A DNA stretch of 64,000 nt, from contig NC_085853.1 in NCBI RefSeq assembly GCF_020906515.1, forward strand, positions 558,001-622,000, written 5' to 3'. A model generated the notes under the pieces. The model made no database searches and had not been told where the DNA came from. It saw nothing but the letters and a program-made list of their open reading frames with translations. This document shows positions 22,802 to 34,421 of this stretch, in pieces. The DNA is from Vanrija pseudolonga (taxonomy: Eukaryota; Basidiomycota; Tremellomycetes; Trichosporonales; Trichosporonaceae). Within the stretch, counting starts at the first letter, position 1. Every line of letters begins with the position of its first letter. Both the position numbers and the translations under genes were made by a program.

Positions 22802-24768
22802 ATGCCGCAGGCAAGTGGGCCACTCGACGATGTCGACTCGGTGAGCTGGTCGATTTCGGGTGCTAAGCTGACAACAGCTCCTCGACGCGCTGAGGAAGGA
22901 GTTCCGCGACGCGCCGCACGGCGTGAGCTGTTTTCTTGATGTTTGCAGCTGACATGCAGCCTAACAATGGCGACGAGGCTACAAACGCAGCTGCGATGGC
23001 GCCCAACTCGGTGAGCTGACTCTCCGTGGTTCAGAGCATCAGCTCACATGGTAGTCGTCCCGTGTTTCGAGGACAGTCGTGGACGGAGCGAGCCCACCAC
23101 CACCCACGCACGACGTGAGCTGACCATCCATCATTCTGAGCTGACCCCAGGTGGTCAATGGCCAAAAGGACGTCGATGGGGCTAGGGAAGGCGAAGTTAC
23201 CTGGCCACCACACGAACACGGCGAGGTGAGCTGAGAACCACTCCCGTGAAGCTGACAGACAGCCTGCGCACTATGGGAAGGAAGATCCGCCAGTCCCAGG
23301 GAATCCCCAACCCGCAGTCCATCCGGTGAGCTTAGAAGGATGTGGATACTGAAGCTGACAACAGTTCCACAACGAGTCAAGAAGAGACCAGCCCCCAAGC
23401 CCCGAGATACCTCGCCACGCTCACGAAACACCAGAGCCTGCCGACGGCCCATCCAAGCCGGGCCCCACAACGCCAGTACGCACCCCGCCCGTCCGCCCCC
23501 CGTCCCCGCCACCGGTGCCGAAGCGTGAGTCTCGGTCGTGGCGCACGAAGGAGCGCGTGGGGGACGGCACCAACTTTACCCCGCTTGGCCGCCGCGGTCG
23601 GGGGCGATCGCCGGGCTCGCCGAGCCCTCTTATTCCGGGGTACAAGCACCTGCCGAAGTATCGTCTGTGCTCGGCGTATTCGCGGGATGAGTGCCGACTC
23701 GGTGCGGCTTGTGGTTTGCGGCACTTCCTCCCCTCGACGTCTGGGGATGTGCAGCGCCGTGGTAACGGGTGGGGCCAAGGCCAACGGCGGAGCACCCAGC
23801 AATCCGTCCCACCCGCTCCGGCGCACCCAGCCAAACTTAGTTACGATGATACCTCAGCACAAGACGTCCGCACTCCTGACCAGCTGGCGCACGCCGCAAG
23901 CACACATCGCAAGGCTCCGTGGCTCCATTTTCGTACGCCTTGCACATTCTTCGCTACCTCTGAGGGGTGTAAGCGAGGCAACGTGTGCACGTTTATTCAC
24001 ACAAACATAGGTGCCACCGACACGGGCAGGTTGTCACCACTCGGCAGCGACGACGGGTGGGGCCCGCCTAGGGCCACATACGGCGAAGATCAAGATCGTT
24101 CGCAGCATCGGGCACAAGACGTCGACGCGTGGCGAACGGCGATACCAGCCACACCAGACGACGAAGGGTCATCGGCAGCACCTCCACCAGCGCCAGCGCG
24201 CTCAGCACTACGGAACGAGCCCCGCCTCCGTCGTCATGAAGGCAAAACACCAAAGCCCAGGCTTCGTGCCGCGCCGAAGACCCCAGCGCCGCAGAGCACC
24301 AAACCTGCGCCGGTACTCGTCGAGGGCTCGAGGCCTGTGCGGCATGCGATGGAGGAGATCGTTGCGCGTCTCAAGAACGAGAACGAGAGACGGGGACAGG
24401 AGAGCCCGAGCACGCGGTCGCCGAGTGCGCTCGCCTCACCGAGTGTCCAGAATGGATCGAGTGTGGCGCGCGGCGTTATCATGACGCCGCGCGGCCTCGA
24501 GCCGCCGCGGGAGACAGAGGATGACGGGTGGCCGTCGCCACCTGCTCGTGAAGCAAATCAAGGTCAAGGGCCCGCCACACCCGCCCTCGAGACCAGCGAG
24601 TGGCCGGCACGCGAAGAGACCCCCGCGCTCGTCGTCACGGACATTGAAGTGGCGCCTGGCTCCCGCCCCGACGAGATCGCGAGCGAGTGGAGCCGCCGCG
24701 GTGTGGTTGAGAGCGTCGAGATTGTCAAGGTTGTTGCGCGGGTCGTGTGGCGGCCGTTCCACGAGTGA
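22802..24768 (+). CDS. CCCH zinc-finger protein assembled from six tiny exons plus one long exon
   Basis: Exons 22802-22840, 22878-22922, 22960-23010, 23055-23114, 23151-23225, 23263-23325 and 23365-24768 are all whole-codon lengths (phase 0) and give 578 residues. Two CCCH fingers are visible in the last exon: CSAYSRDECRLGAACGLRH (C-x7-C-x5-C-x3-H) and CTFFATSEGCKRGNVCTFIH (C-x8-C-x5-C-x3-H). Such fingers normally bind RNA, so a role in mRNA handling is likely but not specific. The rest is Pro/Ser/Arg-rich and probably disordered. The last ~45 residues (ALVVTDIEVAPGSRPDEIASEW...) look like the opening of an RRM that ends abruptly at a TGA. Intron-like segments continue past that stop (24771-24810, 24829-24873), so the true 3' end may be further on. 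Confidence 0.75.
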
Positions 24769-25089
24769 TGGTGAGCTTAGAATCGCCATCAGCTTTAGCT
24801 TACATCCCAGGCTGGGGTCAAGGTTGAAGTGAGCTGTCGTGGAAGGGCCCAAACCAGCTGTCGCCAACTACAGCACTGCAAGGTTATCCAGCGCGTGTGT
24901 ATCCATCTGCCGCAATCCTATCCAGGCCTCCGATTGCAGTATATAGCGCGCTGTTATCACCAAAAGCATCACCAAAGCAAAGCAGATACCGTCATCCCGT
25001 AAATCCATGCAACATTTCGAGTCTCAGGGCCCTCCCCCACTCCACCTCCCCCACCCTGCCACAAATCCCAACACTGCATCTTTACAAGT
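24769..25089 (+). other. Possible spliced continuation or 3' UTR of the CCCH gene
   Basis: Two more segments match the intron pattern of the preceding gene: 24771-24810 (starts GTGAGCTTAG, ends TACATCCCAG) and 24829-24873 (starts GTGAGCTG, ends CAACTACAG), separated by only 18 bases. They lie just after the TGA at 24766. Either they are 3'-UTR introns, or the stop is bypassed by a splice variant I cannot resolve. The remainder to 25089 shows nothing further. Confidence 0.4.
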
Positions 25090-26296
25090 TTACAACAGCC
25101 CCAACGCCTCGCGGCGCGACTTGCTCGCTGGGTCGAACACGGGCACGTCGCCGACGCTGACGGCGCGCGTGCCCTCGCGGTTGGTCGCGCCGTCGACGTC
25201 GAGGGTGGCGGCGTCTGCGCGGGGTGTCAGCGCTCACTCTTTCGGGACGCCGCGACGGCTTCGGGACCCATCCGACGGCTACATCCGTCGGAGGGCACCC
25301 ATGACGCCATATTCGATACCGTCTCTACTCACGCAGCGTCGACCGGTTGTCCCAAATAGCAAGCGAGTTCTCCTCCCACCTGAAGCGCACCTGCAGGTCG
25401 TGGTTACCGTGGATATGCTCGAACAGGAACGCAAGCAGCACGTCGCTCTCCTCCTTGGTCACCTCGTTGATGCGGCGCGTGAACATCTTGTTGACGAACA
25501 GGCCCTTCCACCCCGTGACCGGGTGGGTGCGGATGACGGGGTGACTGGCCCGCAAGTCCTGGTTCGAGTTGAGCGGGTGGCCGCGGTTCGTGCGGAACGT
25601 CGTCTGGCCGCCGTTCTCCTTGTTCACGTCGAGGAAGAGCGTGCCCTCGTGGATCGCCGTCAGGCCCTCGAGCAGCGCCTGCACGGGCGGCGAGAGACGG
25701 TCGTACGCCTCGTACGCGCTCGCCCAGAGCGTGTCCCCGCCCGTAGGGGGCAGGTCGCGGATCTGGAGGCACGCATAGGACGCGGGCACGGGCTCGAAGC
25801 TCACGTCCGTGTGCCAGCGCTCCTTGCCGGCCTCGCGGGTGAGCAGGGAGGAGTTGAGGCTCGTCTTGAGCTTCTCGTTGTACACGAACTGGTTGGACAC
25901 GCGCGAGATGTGGTCGCCGTCTCGCCCAGATTCGAGCGTGCACGGGTGGATGTGCAGGCCTGCGTTGGGCGGCCGGATGCCCGCGACGCCCAGCGCGTCG
26001 ATCAGGCGCGTCTGCTCCTCGGGGGTGATGATCGCGTTGCGGAAGAAGACGACGCCGCGCTCCGCGATGAGCGTGGCCAGGGCGGCGACCTTGGCGTCGT
26101 CGGCGAGGATGTCGCGGATCGACAGCACAGGAGCGCCCGTGTGCGTCGACGCCGGGAACTCGGTGCCCACTGCTGGCGTGTTGTCGAAGTGCGCGTAGGC
26201 GAGGAGGGGGGCCGAGGGGGCGGGGGTAGGCTGGGCGGCGGCGGCCTTGAGCGGCGCGGCCGCGACGGGCTCGACGGGGACAGCGACGGGTGCCAT
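25090..26296 (-). CDS. TauD/Jlp1-type Fe(II)/2-oxoglutarate dioxygenase
   Basis: Exons 25333-26296 and 25090-25214 give 362 residues. The family oxidises sulfonates such as taurine, releasing sulfite for sulfur supply, or related alpha-hydroxylations. The iron-binding HxD is in WHTDVSFEPVP (His162, Asp164). The distal part has THPVTGWKGLFVNKMFTRRI (2-oxoglutarate binding) and LAIWDNRSTLHAA, where the third ligand His is rebuilt across the intron (codon split C|AC) and the Arg follows in REGTRAVSV. The N-terminal ~30 residues are Ala/Pro-rich linker. The downstream neighbour on the same strand is an MFS transporter, and beyond it lies an arylsulfatase, so a sulfur-scavenging role is plausible. 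A herbicide (2,4-D) dioxygenase-like role cannot be excluded. Confidence 0.9.
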
Positions 26297-27051
26297 GTTG
26301 TGGTTGGTGAGTGCAGGGTAGGGGTGCGCCCACTTCTGAGCGCACCACGCTACGCTATATGCTTATCCGCGCTTGCATCCCCGGCAACCCGCAAGCTGAC
26401 GCACTTGTGACTGTGTCAATCGCTTAGAGCGATGCGGCAGCCAAGAACTCGAAGAGTTGGTGGCACATCATCATTGTGCGTCGTCACGCCATCCGGCGCC
26501 ACACCAGCCAGTCCACCCCGTCCACCGTGCCCACACCTCACCATCCCCCCTCCGCACCCCCTCGCCCGTCCCGAACGACCCTCGCGCAATCACGCAAGCC
26601 TGCACACATCTTATCACAGCATATCACACCCTGTAAATCTGGAATAATGGTGCGGCGTGGGCGCGGCGCGGTGTGCTAGCCGGCGAGCGGTGGGTGAGCG
26701 GCGCTGGCGGCTGTGCTGATTATTGTCGCCCACCTCCGACCGTCACGCTCGCACGCACGCACACATCACGCTCGCGCTCAGTATCTGGAATACTTATCGG
26801 TAACTTGCGAGATGTCACGGCGATGGCCGAAAGCTCGGCGACGTCGTCGCAGCTAGTGAGCACTCCCTGCGCGGGGCGAGGGCGGCGGCTCTTCCGCCGA
26901 CCTTCTGCCACCCTCCCCCTGTACTTCCTGCCTGCGCCGTCCCACCCACCACGCACGTCCAAGAAGCACATGCATACCCAAAGTCTAGAGCAGTTCTATA
27001 GCAGCCACCCGACGAAACAGCATACGAACACAACGCCTACACCACCACCGC
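26297..27051. other. Upstream region of the TauD-like gene
   Basis: 755 bases between two minus-strand genes. CTATATGC at about 26353 on the plus strand could be a weak TATA element for the dioxygenase. No gene is seen. Confidence 0.45.
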
Positions 27052-28789
27052 CTACACCTCTTCCTCCTCGGCCCACGCCTCGGCCTCGGCCTCGTTGACC
27101 TTCTCATCGGGGTCGGTCAGCGGCTCGTCGGGGATGGCCAGCGTGGTGAGGAGCACAAACACGGCGCCGATGAGGCCCAAGATGAACGTGTTGCGCAGGG
27201 CAAACTGGTACGCCTCGCGCGCGAGCGCCTGCTTCTTCTCGCTCAGCAGCGGGATCTCGTGCGTCGAGCGGCGCAGCTTGGCGAGGAGCTTCTCGGACGT
27301 GAACCGTTCCGAGAGGTACACGCCGAGCGAGTTCTGGAACACTGCGCCGGACAGGCCGACGCCAAACACCTGCCCGACGGCACGCCACAGCGAGATGTAG
27401 CCCGTCGCAATGGCGATCTCGGACGGGTCGATCGTGTTGAGGTTGGCGATGAGGTTGAGCGTCAGGATGCCGTTGAAGCCCGCGCCCATGGGCAGCACAC
27501 TCAGCCACTGGTGCGCCCACGACGCGCCGGGCTTGAGGTTGATGAGGAGCAGCATGGCGATGATGGGGCCGAGGGCGAAGAGTAGCATTGCCTTCTGGTA
27601 CCGCTTCGTCTTCTTCACATACATGCCGACCAGGGGCGCGACGACCGTCATGGCGATCGAGTTGGGGATGAGGTGCGCGCCGGCTTCGGAGAGGCTCTGC
27701 TTGAAGACGACCTCGAAGACCATCCTGTGGGTGTCAGGGGGGGGCACAACACGGCGTCACGCCGACTTACGGGAGATGGTACATCATGTTAAAGTTGACG
27801 ACGGCGATCGTGCCCGCGATGATGCCGACGCACAGCTGGACGCGGCGCCGGAGGAACGACAGTGGGAGGATGGGCTTGCGCGCAAACTTGAGCTCGATGA
27901 TGATGAAGGCGACGAACGACGCGACCGTGATCGAGGCGGCGGCGATGGCGATCGCGTCGTGCGTGATGGGAATGTCGGCGGCCGAGCGCTCGAGGAGGAG
28001 GAGGAACGCGCCAATGGCGACGAGCAGCGTGAACGATCCGCCAAAGTCGATCTCCTTGAGCTTTTCGAGCGAGTAGGATGCCTTCTCCTTCTGCTCGACG
28101 CATAGGGGTGCGATGAATAGGAGGACGGCAGAGATGGGGACCTGGGCTGGGGGTGTCAACACTTCGTTACTACTGCCACTCACCATAGAAAGCCGCACGC
28201 CAGCCAAAGTGCTGCGTGAGCCAGCCGCCGACGGGTCCGCCGAGGCCGAGACCCGCGCCAAAGACGGCAAAGCTCACGCCCTGGTAGAAGCCCATGTCGG
28301 CCTTGGAGAAGGCCTCGGCCATGATGACATTCGACACGGTGCCGACGCCACCGCCACCCATGCCTGCGACGAAGCGAGCCAGAATCAGGAAGTTGAAGTT
28401 GGGCGCGAAGCCGCAGAAGAAGGTGCCGACGGTGAAGAGCAGCAGCGCCTGGAGGTACGAGACGCGGCGGCCGAGAATGTCGGCTAGCCGCCCGTACAGC
28501 GGCGTAAATGTGACCGAGGACCAGAGGTACGCCGTGCCGATCCACGGCTCGCGGTCAAACGAGTTGAGCTCGGACGAGATGGTGGGGACGCAGGTCGCGA
28601 CGACTGGGCGTCAGCTACCTAGCCCCGGCATACCGACTCACTCGTCATGTCCAGCGACGTGAGGAAGAAGGACACCATGGTCGTCCAGACGATCAGCGTC
28701 TTGCGGAACCCCGTCGCGTACTCGCGCTCCGGCGACCCGGGACGCGAGATGAGCGGCGTACGCTCGCTCGGCGACTGGGAGCGGGTCAT
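27052..28789 (-). CDS. Major facilitator superfamily transporter (DHA2/Vba-like)
   Basis: Exons 28642-28789, 28184-28603, 27771-28146 and 27052-27724 give 538 residues with about 13-14 hydrophobic segments. The loop between TM2 and TM3 carries the MFS signature GRLADILGRR. After TM1 comes LDMTIVATCVPTISSELNS, typical of drug:H+ antiporters with 14 spans and of the yeast Vba/S. pombe Fnx1 vacuolar basic amino-acid carriers. The N-terminus SERTPLISRPGSPE contains an acidic/dileucine-like ERTPLIS motif often used for vacuolar sorting, so vacuolar location is possible. The tail is very acidic. The substrate is unknown. Its position between the dioxygenase and sulfatase suggests a possible sulfonate or sulfate-ester carrier, but this is context only. 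Confidence 0.9.
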
Positions 28790-29665
28790 TGTGCGTGTGA
28801 AGAACAAGAGGCTGGGAAGAAGCGGATATCGCTTGCAGGCTGGTATTTGTGCTTGCTAGCGTTGTTGTTATCGCCAACCGAACTGGTCTGAGTAGGTCGG
28901 GTCGGGTGGTCCAAGAAAAATTGGCCACGGGCGGCGTGTGACCTCGTCGCTCTTGTCGTCGTCGTGGTCGTCGTCGTCCCGTCAGTCTGGGGTAAGCCTA
29001 GCTGTCTTTGTGCTGGTCAACGCGGGCTGGGATGCAAAGACAAGAAGAGAGCAGCGGCTGCACCTGCAGTAGCACTTGAGCACTTGGCAAAAATGTTAGT
29101 GACTGCCCTGTGTCAGTTAGGTCTCCTTGTCGCCATCGCAAATGAAATTCCTGGCAGCGGCAGCGACGGCGGCAACCAACGACCGCCGCCGGCGCCAGCC
29201 GTGTCGTGCCTAGAAATCACAAGGGACGCGCCGAGTCCGCCGCCGCCGCCGCCGCTGCGCCGGGCCGAAACAAATCAACAACAACGGTGTCCGTCGCTCT
29301 CGACGAGCCCTCCTCGGCCTCGGCTCGCTCGGTGCAGACGCTTGCTTCGCCGGGATGCAGGCCTGTGCTTGTCAGCAAGCTCATCAGCGTCCATCCCCAG
29401 GCGTCAAATCCCTGCGCATTGTTCGTATTTGTTTCGCGTTACTTTGCCGGCCAGCGTAGAGAGACTCTTGTTTTGATGACGCGCGAATGGCGTGATTCGG
29501 CACCATCACGTCACTCCACAGTGTGCCGACACGGACAGTGCCGACGACGACGGCAGTGACGGCTGCAGGTGCAACGATGCAGCAGCAGTGACATCGACGC
29601 GATGTAAGCAGCATTCACTGACTGACAGTTGGTTTACTGCATACTGCTACACCCACCTCGCCGCC
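28790..29665. promoter_or_regulatory. Shared upstream region of the MFS transporter and sulfatase
   Basis: 876 bases between divergent starts. A TCACGTCA word at about 29508 is close to, but not, the CACGTG core used by sulfur-regulatory bZIP factors. No gene is seen. Confidence 0.4.
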
Positions 29666-32045
29666 ATGAGGATTGCGATCGCGGGCGTCCTCGCCGTCAT
29701 CGGGCTCGTCATCGTCTGGCTGAGCTTTGACGACGACTATGTCGCCAGCACAAAGCCCAACATCATCCTGATCCGTGAGTCCGGCAGCGAGCGGCGGCAG
29801 GCAAGGCAAGGCACGCGGAGCGGCGGTCGGGGCGGCGAGACATGAGCCGCATTTTGGCCGTGCGTGCGAGCGAGCGAGCGAGCTTGCCGCCTGATCGTGC
29901 GAGCGAGTAGCGAGCCAGCGGCGTACAGCGCTCCGAATCCTCATCGCTTGCTTGCTGTGGCTTCGCATCATCCGAATACTACTCACACACAACCTCAGTC
30001 ACAGACGACCAGGACAAGGGCACGCTCCACCCCAGCGTGCCGCACCTCCTCCCGCGCACAGCGCAGCACCTCGTCCAAGAGGGCACATACTACGAAAACT
30101 TCTTCGCGCCCGTGTCCGTCTGCTGCCCGTCGCGCGTGTCACTGTTGCGCACGCAGTACGCGCATAACCACAACATCACCTATGTCACCAAGCCGTGGGG
30201 CGGGTGGGAGGTGTTCAACAAGTACGGATATGTCGGCAAGACGCTCCCCGACTGGCTCCAGCGCGCGGGGTACGACACGTTCTACGTCGGCAAGCTGATG
30301 TGAGTGGGATTGGGAGTGGCGCGGCGTGTGGCGAGTATCCAAGCGAGCTTGTGAGCTCGTGATCTCCAGCTCGCTTGCACGCTCGCTCCACTGGCTCCAC
30401 TGTGGCACGACTCACACGCAACAGGAACGACCACACGGCGTCCAACTGCCAGTCGCTGCCCGTATCCGGCTTCACGTCGTCCGACTTCCTCGTCGATCCG
30501 TACACGTACGACTATTGGAACCCGGGCTTCTCGCGCGACAGTGAGTCGGCGTGGCAGAGTGGCGGCGTGTGTCAACCGAAGCTGACGTGATGCCCTCCTT
30601 TGTTTATCGTTACTCACCGTTACGTGTGACGACGTCTGTGCCACACCCATCAACAACCCCCAGACGGCCCGGTCAAGGTCTACAGGAACCAGTACAGCAC
30701 CGACATTCTCGCGCGCAAGTCGATCGACTACCTCAAGCGCGCGCTCGAGTTTGACCGGCCCTTCTTCCTGACCATTGCGCCCATCGCGCCGCACTCGTGG
30801 ATCGACTCGAAGCGGCTCAAGGGCGACGAGAGCTTCAAGATCCCCTTCAACATCCCGGCCAGCGCGCCGCGCCACGCCAACCTCTTCGCGACGGAGCGCG
30901 CGCCGCGCTACGAGAGCTGGAACCCGGACGAGCCGCACGGCGTGAGCTGGGTCCGCGAGCTGCCCAAGCTCAACACTACCCAAGAAGCCTACCTCGACGA
31001 GTTCTACCGCGGGCGCCTGCGCGCGCTGCAAGCCGTCGACGAGCTCGTCGAGCGCGTCGTCCAAAAGGTCGAGAAGGCAGGCAAGCTCGACAACACGTAC
31101 ATCATCTACACGGCCGACAATGGCTTCGCCATCGGCTCGCACCGCCGGCAGCCGGGCAAAACGCTCGGGTTCGAGGAGGACATCCACGTGCCGCTTGTCA
31201 TCCGCGGCCCGGGCATCAAGCGCGGGTTCGTCGACAAGCTGAGCAGCTACGGCATCGTCGACCTGTCGCGCACGATCCTCGAGCTCGCCGGCGCCAAGAC
31301 GGACCACGAGAACGACGGCGTCAAGATCAACCTGCACGACGGGGCCGACGAGGCGGCCGCGCTCGCCCAGCTGCCCGAGGACGTGCCGCCCAACGCGACG
31401 GTCCCGGACAGCGCGCACGGCGACGCCCGCCACTCAATCACAGAGTACTGGGTCCTCGGGGGCGACGAGGGCATCTACGCCACCGGCCCGCACGTGAACA
31501 ACACATACCGCACGCTGCGGGTCCACGACGAGGTCGCCGGGCGCGCGGTCACGTGGAGCTACAGCGTGTGGTGCACGGGCGAGCGCGAGCTGTACGATCT
31601 CGTCGACGACCCGTACCAGGTGCGCAACCTGCTTGCGCCGTTGAACGCTTTGGGGCCGTTCGCGAGCTTCGACGCGGCCGGGGAGAACGGCCGCGCAGTG
31701 CTCCCGCGCAGCTTGCAGCGCACGCTCCACCGCCTCGACGCGCTCACCCTCGTGCTCAAGACGTGCGTCGGCGACACGTGCCGCCGCCCATACGCCGCCC
31801 TCTTCCCCGACCACGCGGGCGAGGTCGTCCTCCAGCACGCCCTGCACCGCAGGTACGACGCCTACTTTGAGGCCCTGCCCAAGGTGCACTTCTCCGACTG
31901 CCGCCTCGGCTTCCAGACGCGCAACGAGAAGCCCGAGTGGGAGGCAGACCTCGCCTTTCCGGGTCTGAGGGCGCCGCCCGCAGAGCCATCACCCGTGCCC
32001 GGCTCCTCCGCGTCAGACAACCAGGCAGTGTTCGTTATTCAGTAG
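29666..32045 (+). CDS. Secreted or membrane-anchored arylsulfatase
   Basis: Exons 29666-29774, 29999-30299, 30425-30540 and 30664-32045 give 635 residues. Sulfatases hydrolyse sulfate esters using formylglycine made from a cysteine in C-x-P-S/A-R. Here the motif is VCCPSRVSLLRTQ with the modifiable Cys at residue 78. NIILILTDDQD (Asp39/Asp40) supplies metal ligands, and IYTADNGFAIGSHRRQPGKTLGFEEDIHVPLVIRGPG is the conserved second metal site and substrate region. Residues 4-20 are hydrophobic (signal peptide or anchor). Several NXS/T sites suggest glycosylation. It is not of the choline-sulfatase type (CAPAR). The first intron is unusually long (224 bases). Divergent transcription from the MFS gene suggests joint control. 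Confidence 0.92.
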
Positions 32046-32082
32046 TTGTATCCACCCATGTATTAGCATTCATTCTTGTTGT

Positions 32083-33250
32083 CTATGCGGTAGCATCGGC
32101 CTTGGGCACAAGCTCGGTCGGTCTGCTGCGGATGCCGTCTTGCTCGGCCTTGGTGAGGACGATGCCAAAGTACTTGGCAAGCAGGGCCACACGCTCGGCC
32201 TCGGTGCTGAACGTCGCGATCGTCTCGTCCACCCCGTGCACGCGGCGGCGGAGCGCCGTGCCGGCCAGGGCGATGGTGCCAGCGAGCTCGAGGGAACCGG
32301 TGCGGCCGGTGGTTTCAGCATGCACGTACGGCGCGGTCGTGTCTGTGTGTAGACGTTAGCGCGGGCTCCGCACCATTTGCCTTGCACCTCCGCATACTCA
32401 CCCTCCTTTGCCAGCTCCTGCTCGCTCAAGAAGCGCTGCGCAATGACCGTCCTGACGAAGAAGCTTTGCGGGCCAATGTTCGAGCTCCAGTTCATGACAC
32501 CATAGTCTTGGGGGAAGCACTCAAAGTCGTTGAACGCGTAGTTGTCGTAGAACTCGCCTTCGGGGGTGCGCCTGCCGCTGACGACCCATGCCCGCTGGCG
32601 CGGGTCCGTGTGGTCCTTGAGCTTGCGGTACTCGATCTTGAAGCGCTGCGGCGACACGCCGTCGTACTCTGCCACTGAGGTCGTCTCGGTCAGGTCGTCG
32701 TGCACTGGGCCAGGGCCAAACGTAGGCTGGCGTGCAGGGAACACCAGCTTGAGGGGAACCGGGGAGACGTCGGGGCCGAACCCGACGTCGACGACGTACC
32801 GCTCGTTGTCGATGTCGACGAGGATGGCCATGTGGGAGCTAGATGTGAGTGTACGCCTCCCAGAGGTACTTACAAGCCCAAGAACCCCCCGTCGTGGTTG
32901 CCCGCGGCCGAGTGCGACACGCGCGCCGAGACCGGAATGACACTGAAGCCGAGGGTACGCAAGAGGTCCCGGAAGAGCTGGTTGACCTCGACGCAGTATC
33001 CGCCGCGCTTGCGCGTGACAATCTTGTCGAACAGGCCCTCGGGGGACAGATCAAGCAGCGGCGGCTGCGCGGGGTTATAGTGGATCGAGATGGACTCGAA
33101 AGGTACCGTGTTGAGGTGGTGCGCGAGCAGCTGGCCCAGCAGGTCGACCCTGTTGGCCGGGTGCAGCTCGCGCGGGAACGAGATGCGCGCGAGGTACGCA
33201 TCGAGCTGGGCGGGCGTGAGCGGCGCGGCGGCAGTAGCTGAGGTCGCCAT
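32083..33250 (-). CDS. Arylamine N-acetyltransferase
   Basis: Exons 32874-33250, 32402-32838 and 32083-32342 give 357 residues. The enzyme moves acetyl (or malonyl/propionyl) groups from CoA to aromatic amines and hydrazines, with a Cys-His-Asp triad. The Cys is in KRGGYCVEVN (Cys86), the His in FSHMAILVD (His128) and the Asp in YVVDVGFGP (Asp143). The N-terminal block (LTPAQLDAYLARISFPRE, NTVPFESISIHY) is typical. The third exon was chosen because reading through the intron gives a low-complexity Arg/Pro tail, whereas splicing yields YVHAETTGRTGSLELAGTIAL, which fits the end of the third NAT domain. It converges with the arylsulfatase, with stops only 37 bases apart. Confidence 0.92.
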
Positions 33251-34421
33251 TGTTGTGCGGTGGGGGGTGGTGAAGAGGGGTGGAATGTCGAGTTAGTTTA
33301 TGGATGGCCTGCTAGTGTGATATTGTTGTTGGCGCTGACATGACGCCATGACGTCGGCACAAGCCGCGGCGTTCATGACTTCGGCGCCGGACCGGACATA
33401 GGAGTCGAAGTCTTATAAACTTACACATCCACTGCACTCTTCTTGGATATCCTGGTGCACCAACACCCGCATACGTGTCCCAGCCTGATGGCCTAGGCTC
33501 GCCCTTCTGCCATCTCGAGCGCGACAGGACCTTCGGGAGTAGCCCCCGTTCAAGGACACCTTGTGGACCCGAAGCCGATCGGGTGTCGGAGCTGTTCCAC
33601 CAGAACACGGCCGGCGTCGGTGTGAGTAAGCATGACATGCTCGGACGTGCACAGCCAGAGCATGCACGCTCCGAACCGCGGCAACTTAACACTGTTGTGG
33701 CCGACCACCTCGCCGAGGGTGGCGTGCGGGGCCGCCTCGGCCTGCGGAGTGATCGCCAACGCCCGCGCCGCGTCGAACCCCTGTGCCCGTCTGGCCATGT
33801 GGACATGTCTGCTGGGTTCATGCCCCTTATTGTGTTGTCGCGTGCCGCTCTGTGGGGAAGTGGCCGTACTGACTACTTACATGGACTGGGGCTGGGCTCC
33901 ATTTGAGTTCACGGCGTGACGTCGCGACGAGCCTCACACGCAGCGCGCCCCTCGCCACAACTACATACCAACGACGCCTACTTCCGCCCCCGTCTGCCTC
34001 ACATGCGAGACGACTCCGAGTCGCCCACCGCCACCGCAAACGGCCACCATACCCAGCGCCCAACGCGACCACGCCCCGGTTGAGTCGAGTGGAGAAGGGG
34101 AGGCATGTGGGGTGCGGGGTGGCTGACGCGCCGTAAACACGAGGCAGGCGTCTGTGCGGGCGCGCGTGTTCGACGCGTCGCGGTCAGGCCTGGGTGCTAA
34201 CGCCTGGTCTGGGGGTGGGTGAGTATATGCATGCTCACAGCGACCGCCACCCACCCACTCGCTCGTTATTAACCACCCCTTTCCCTCGACATTGTCCTTT
34301 CTTACCCCTCTCACCTCTCATTCTCTCATTCCTCACACATTTCCCCTCGCCTCTCACCCCCCCCCCCCCCCCTCGCCCCTCCCCCCCTCTCCCTTCATCT
34401 TTCACACTCACTCTTAACACC
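33251..34421. other. Intergenic, no gene seen
   Basis: About 1.2 kb. A TTATAAAC word at 33413 is TATA-like but no reliable gene follows. The right end is strongly C/T-rich, with a run of 16 C residues (34357-34372) about 50 bases before the next ATG. Confidence 0.5.

Noticed and set aside
25007-26410. Plus-strand frame of 467 codons opposite the dioxygenase
   Set aside because: Composition (Arg/Val/Gly/Asp) and exact overlap with the sense exon show it is a shadow.
30282-31433. Minus-strand frame of 383 codons over the arylsulfatase
   Set aside because: Shadow of the sulfatase coding strand.
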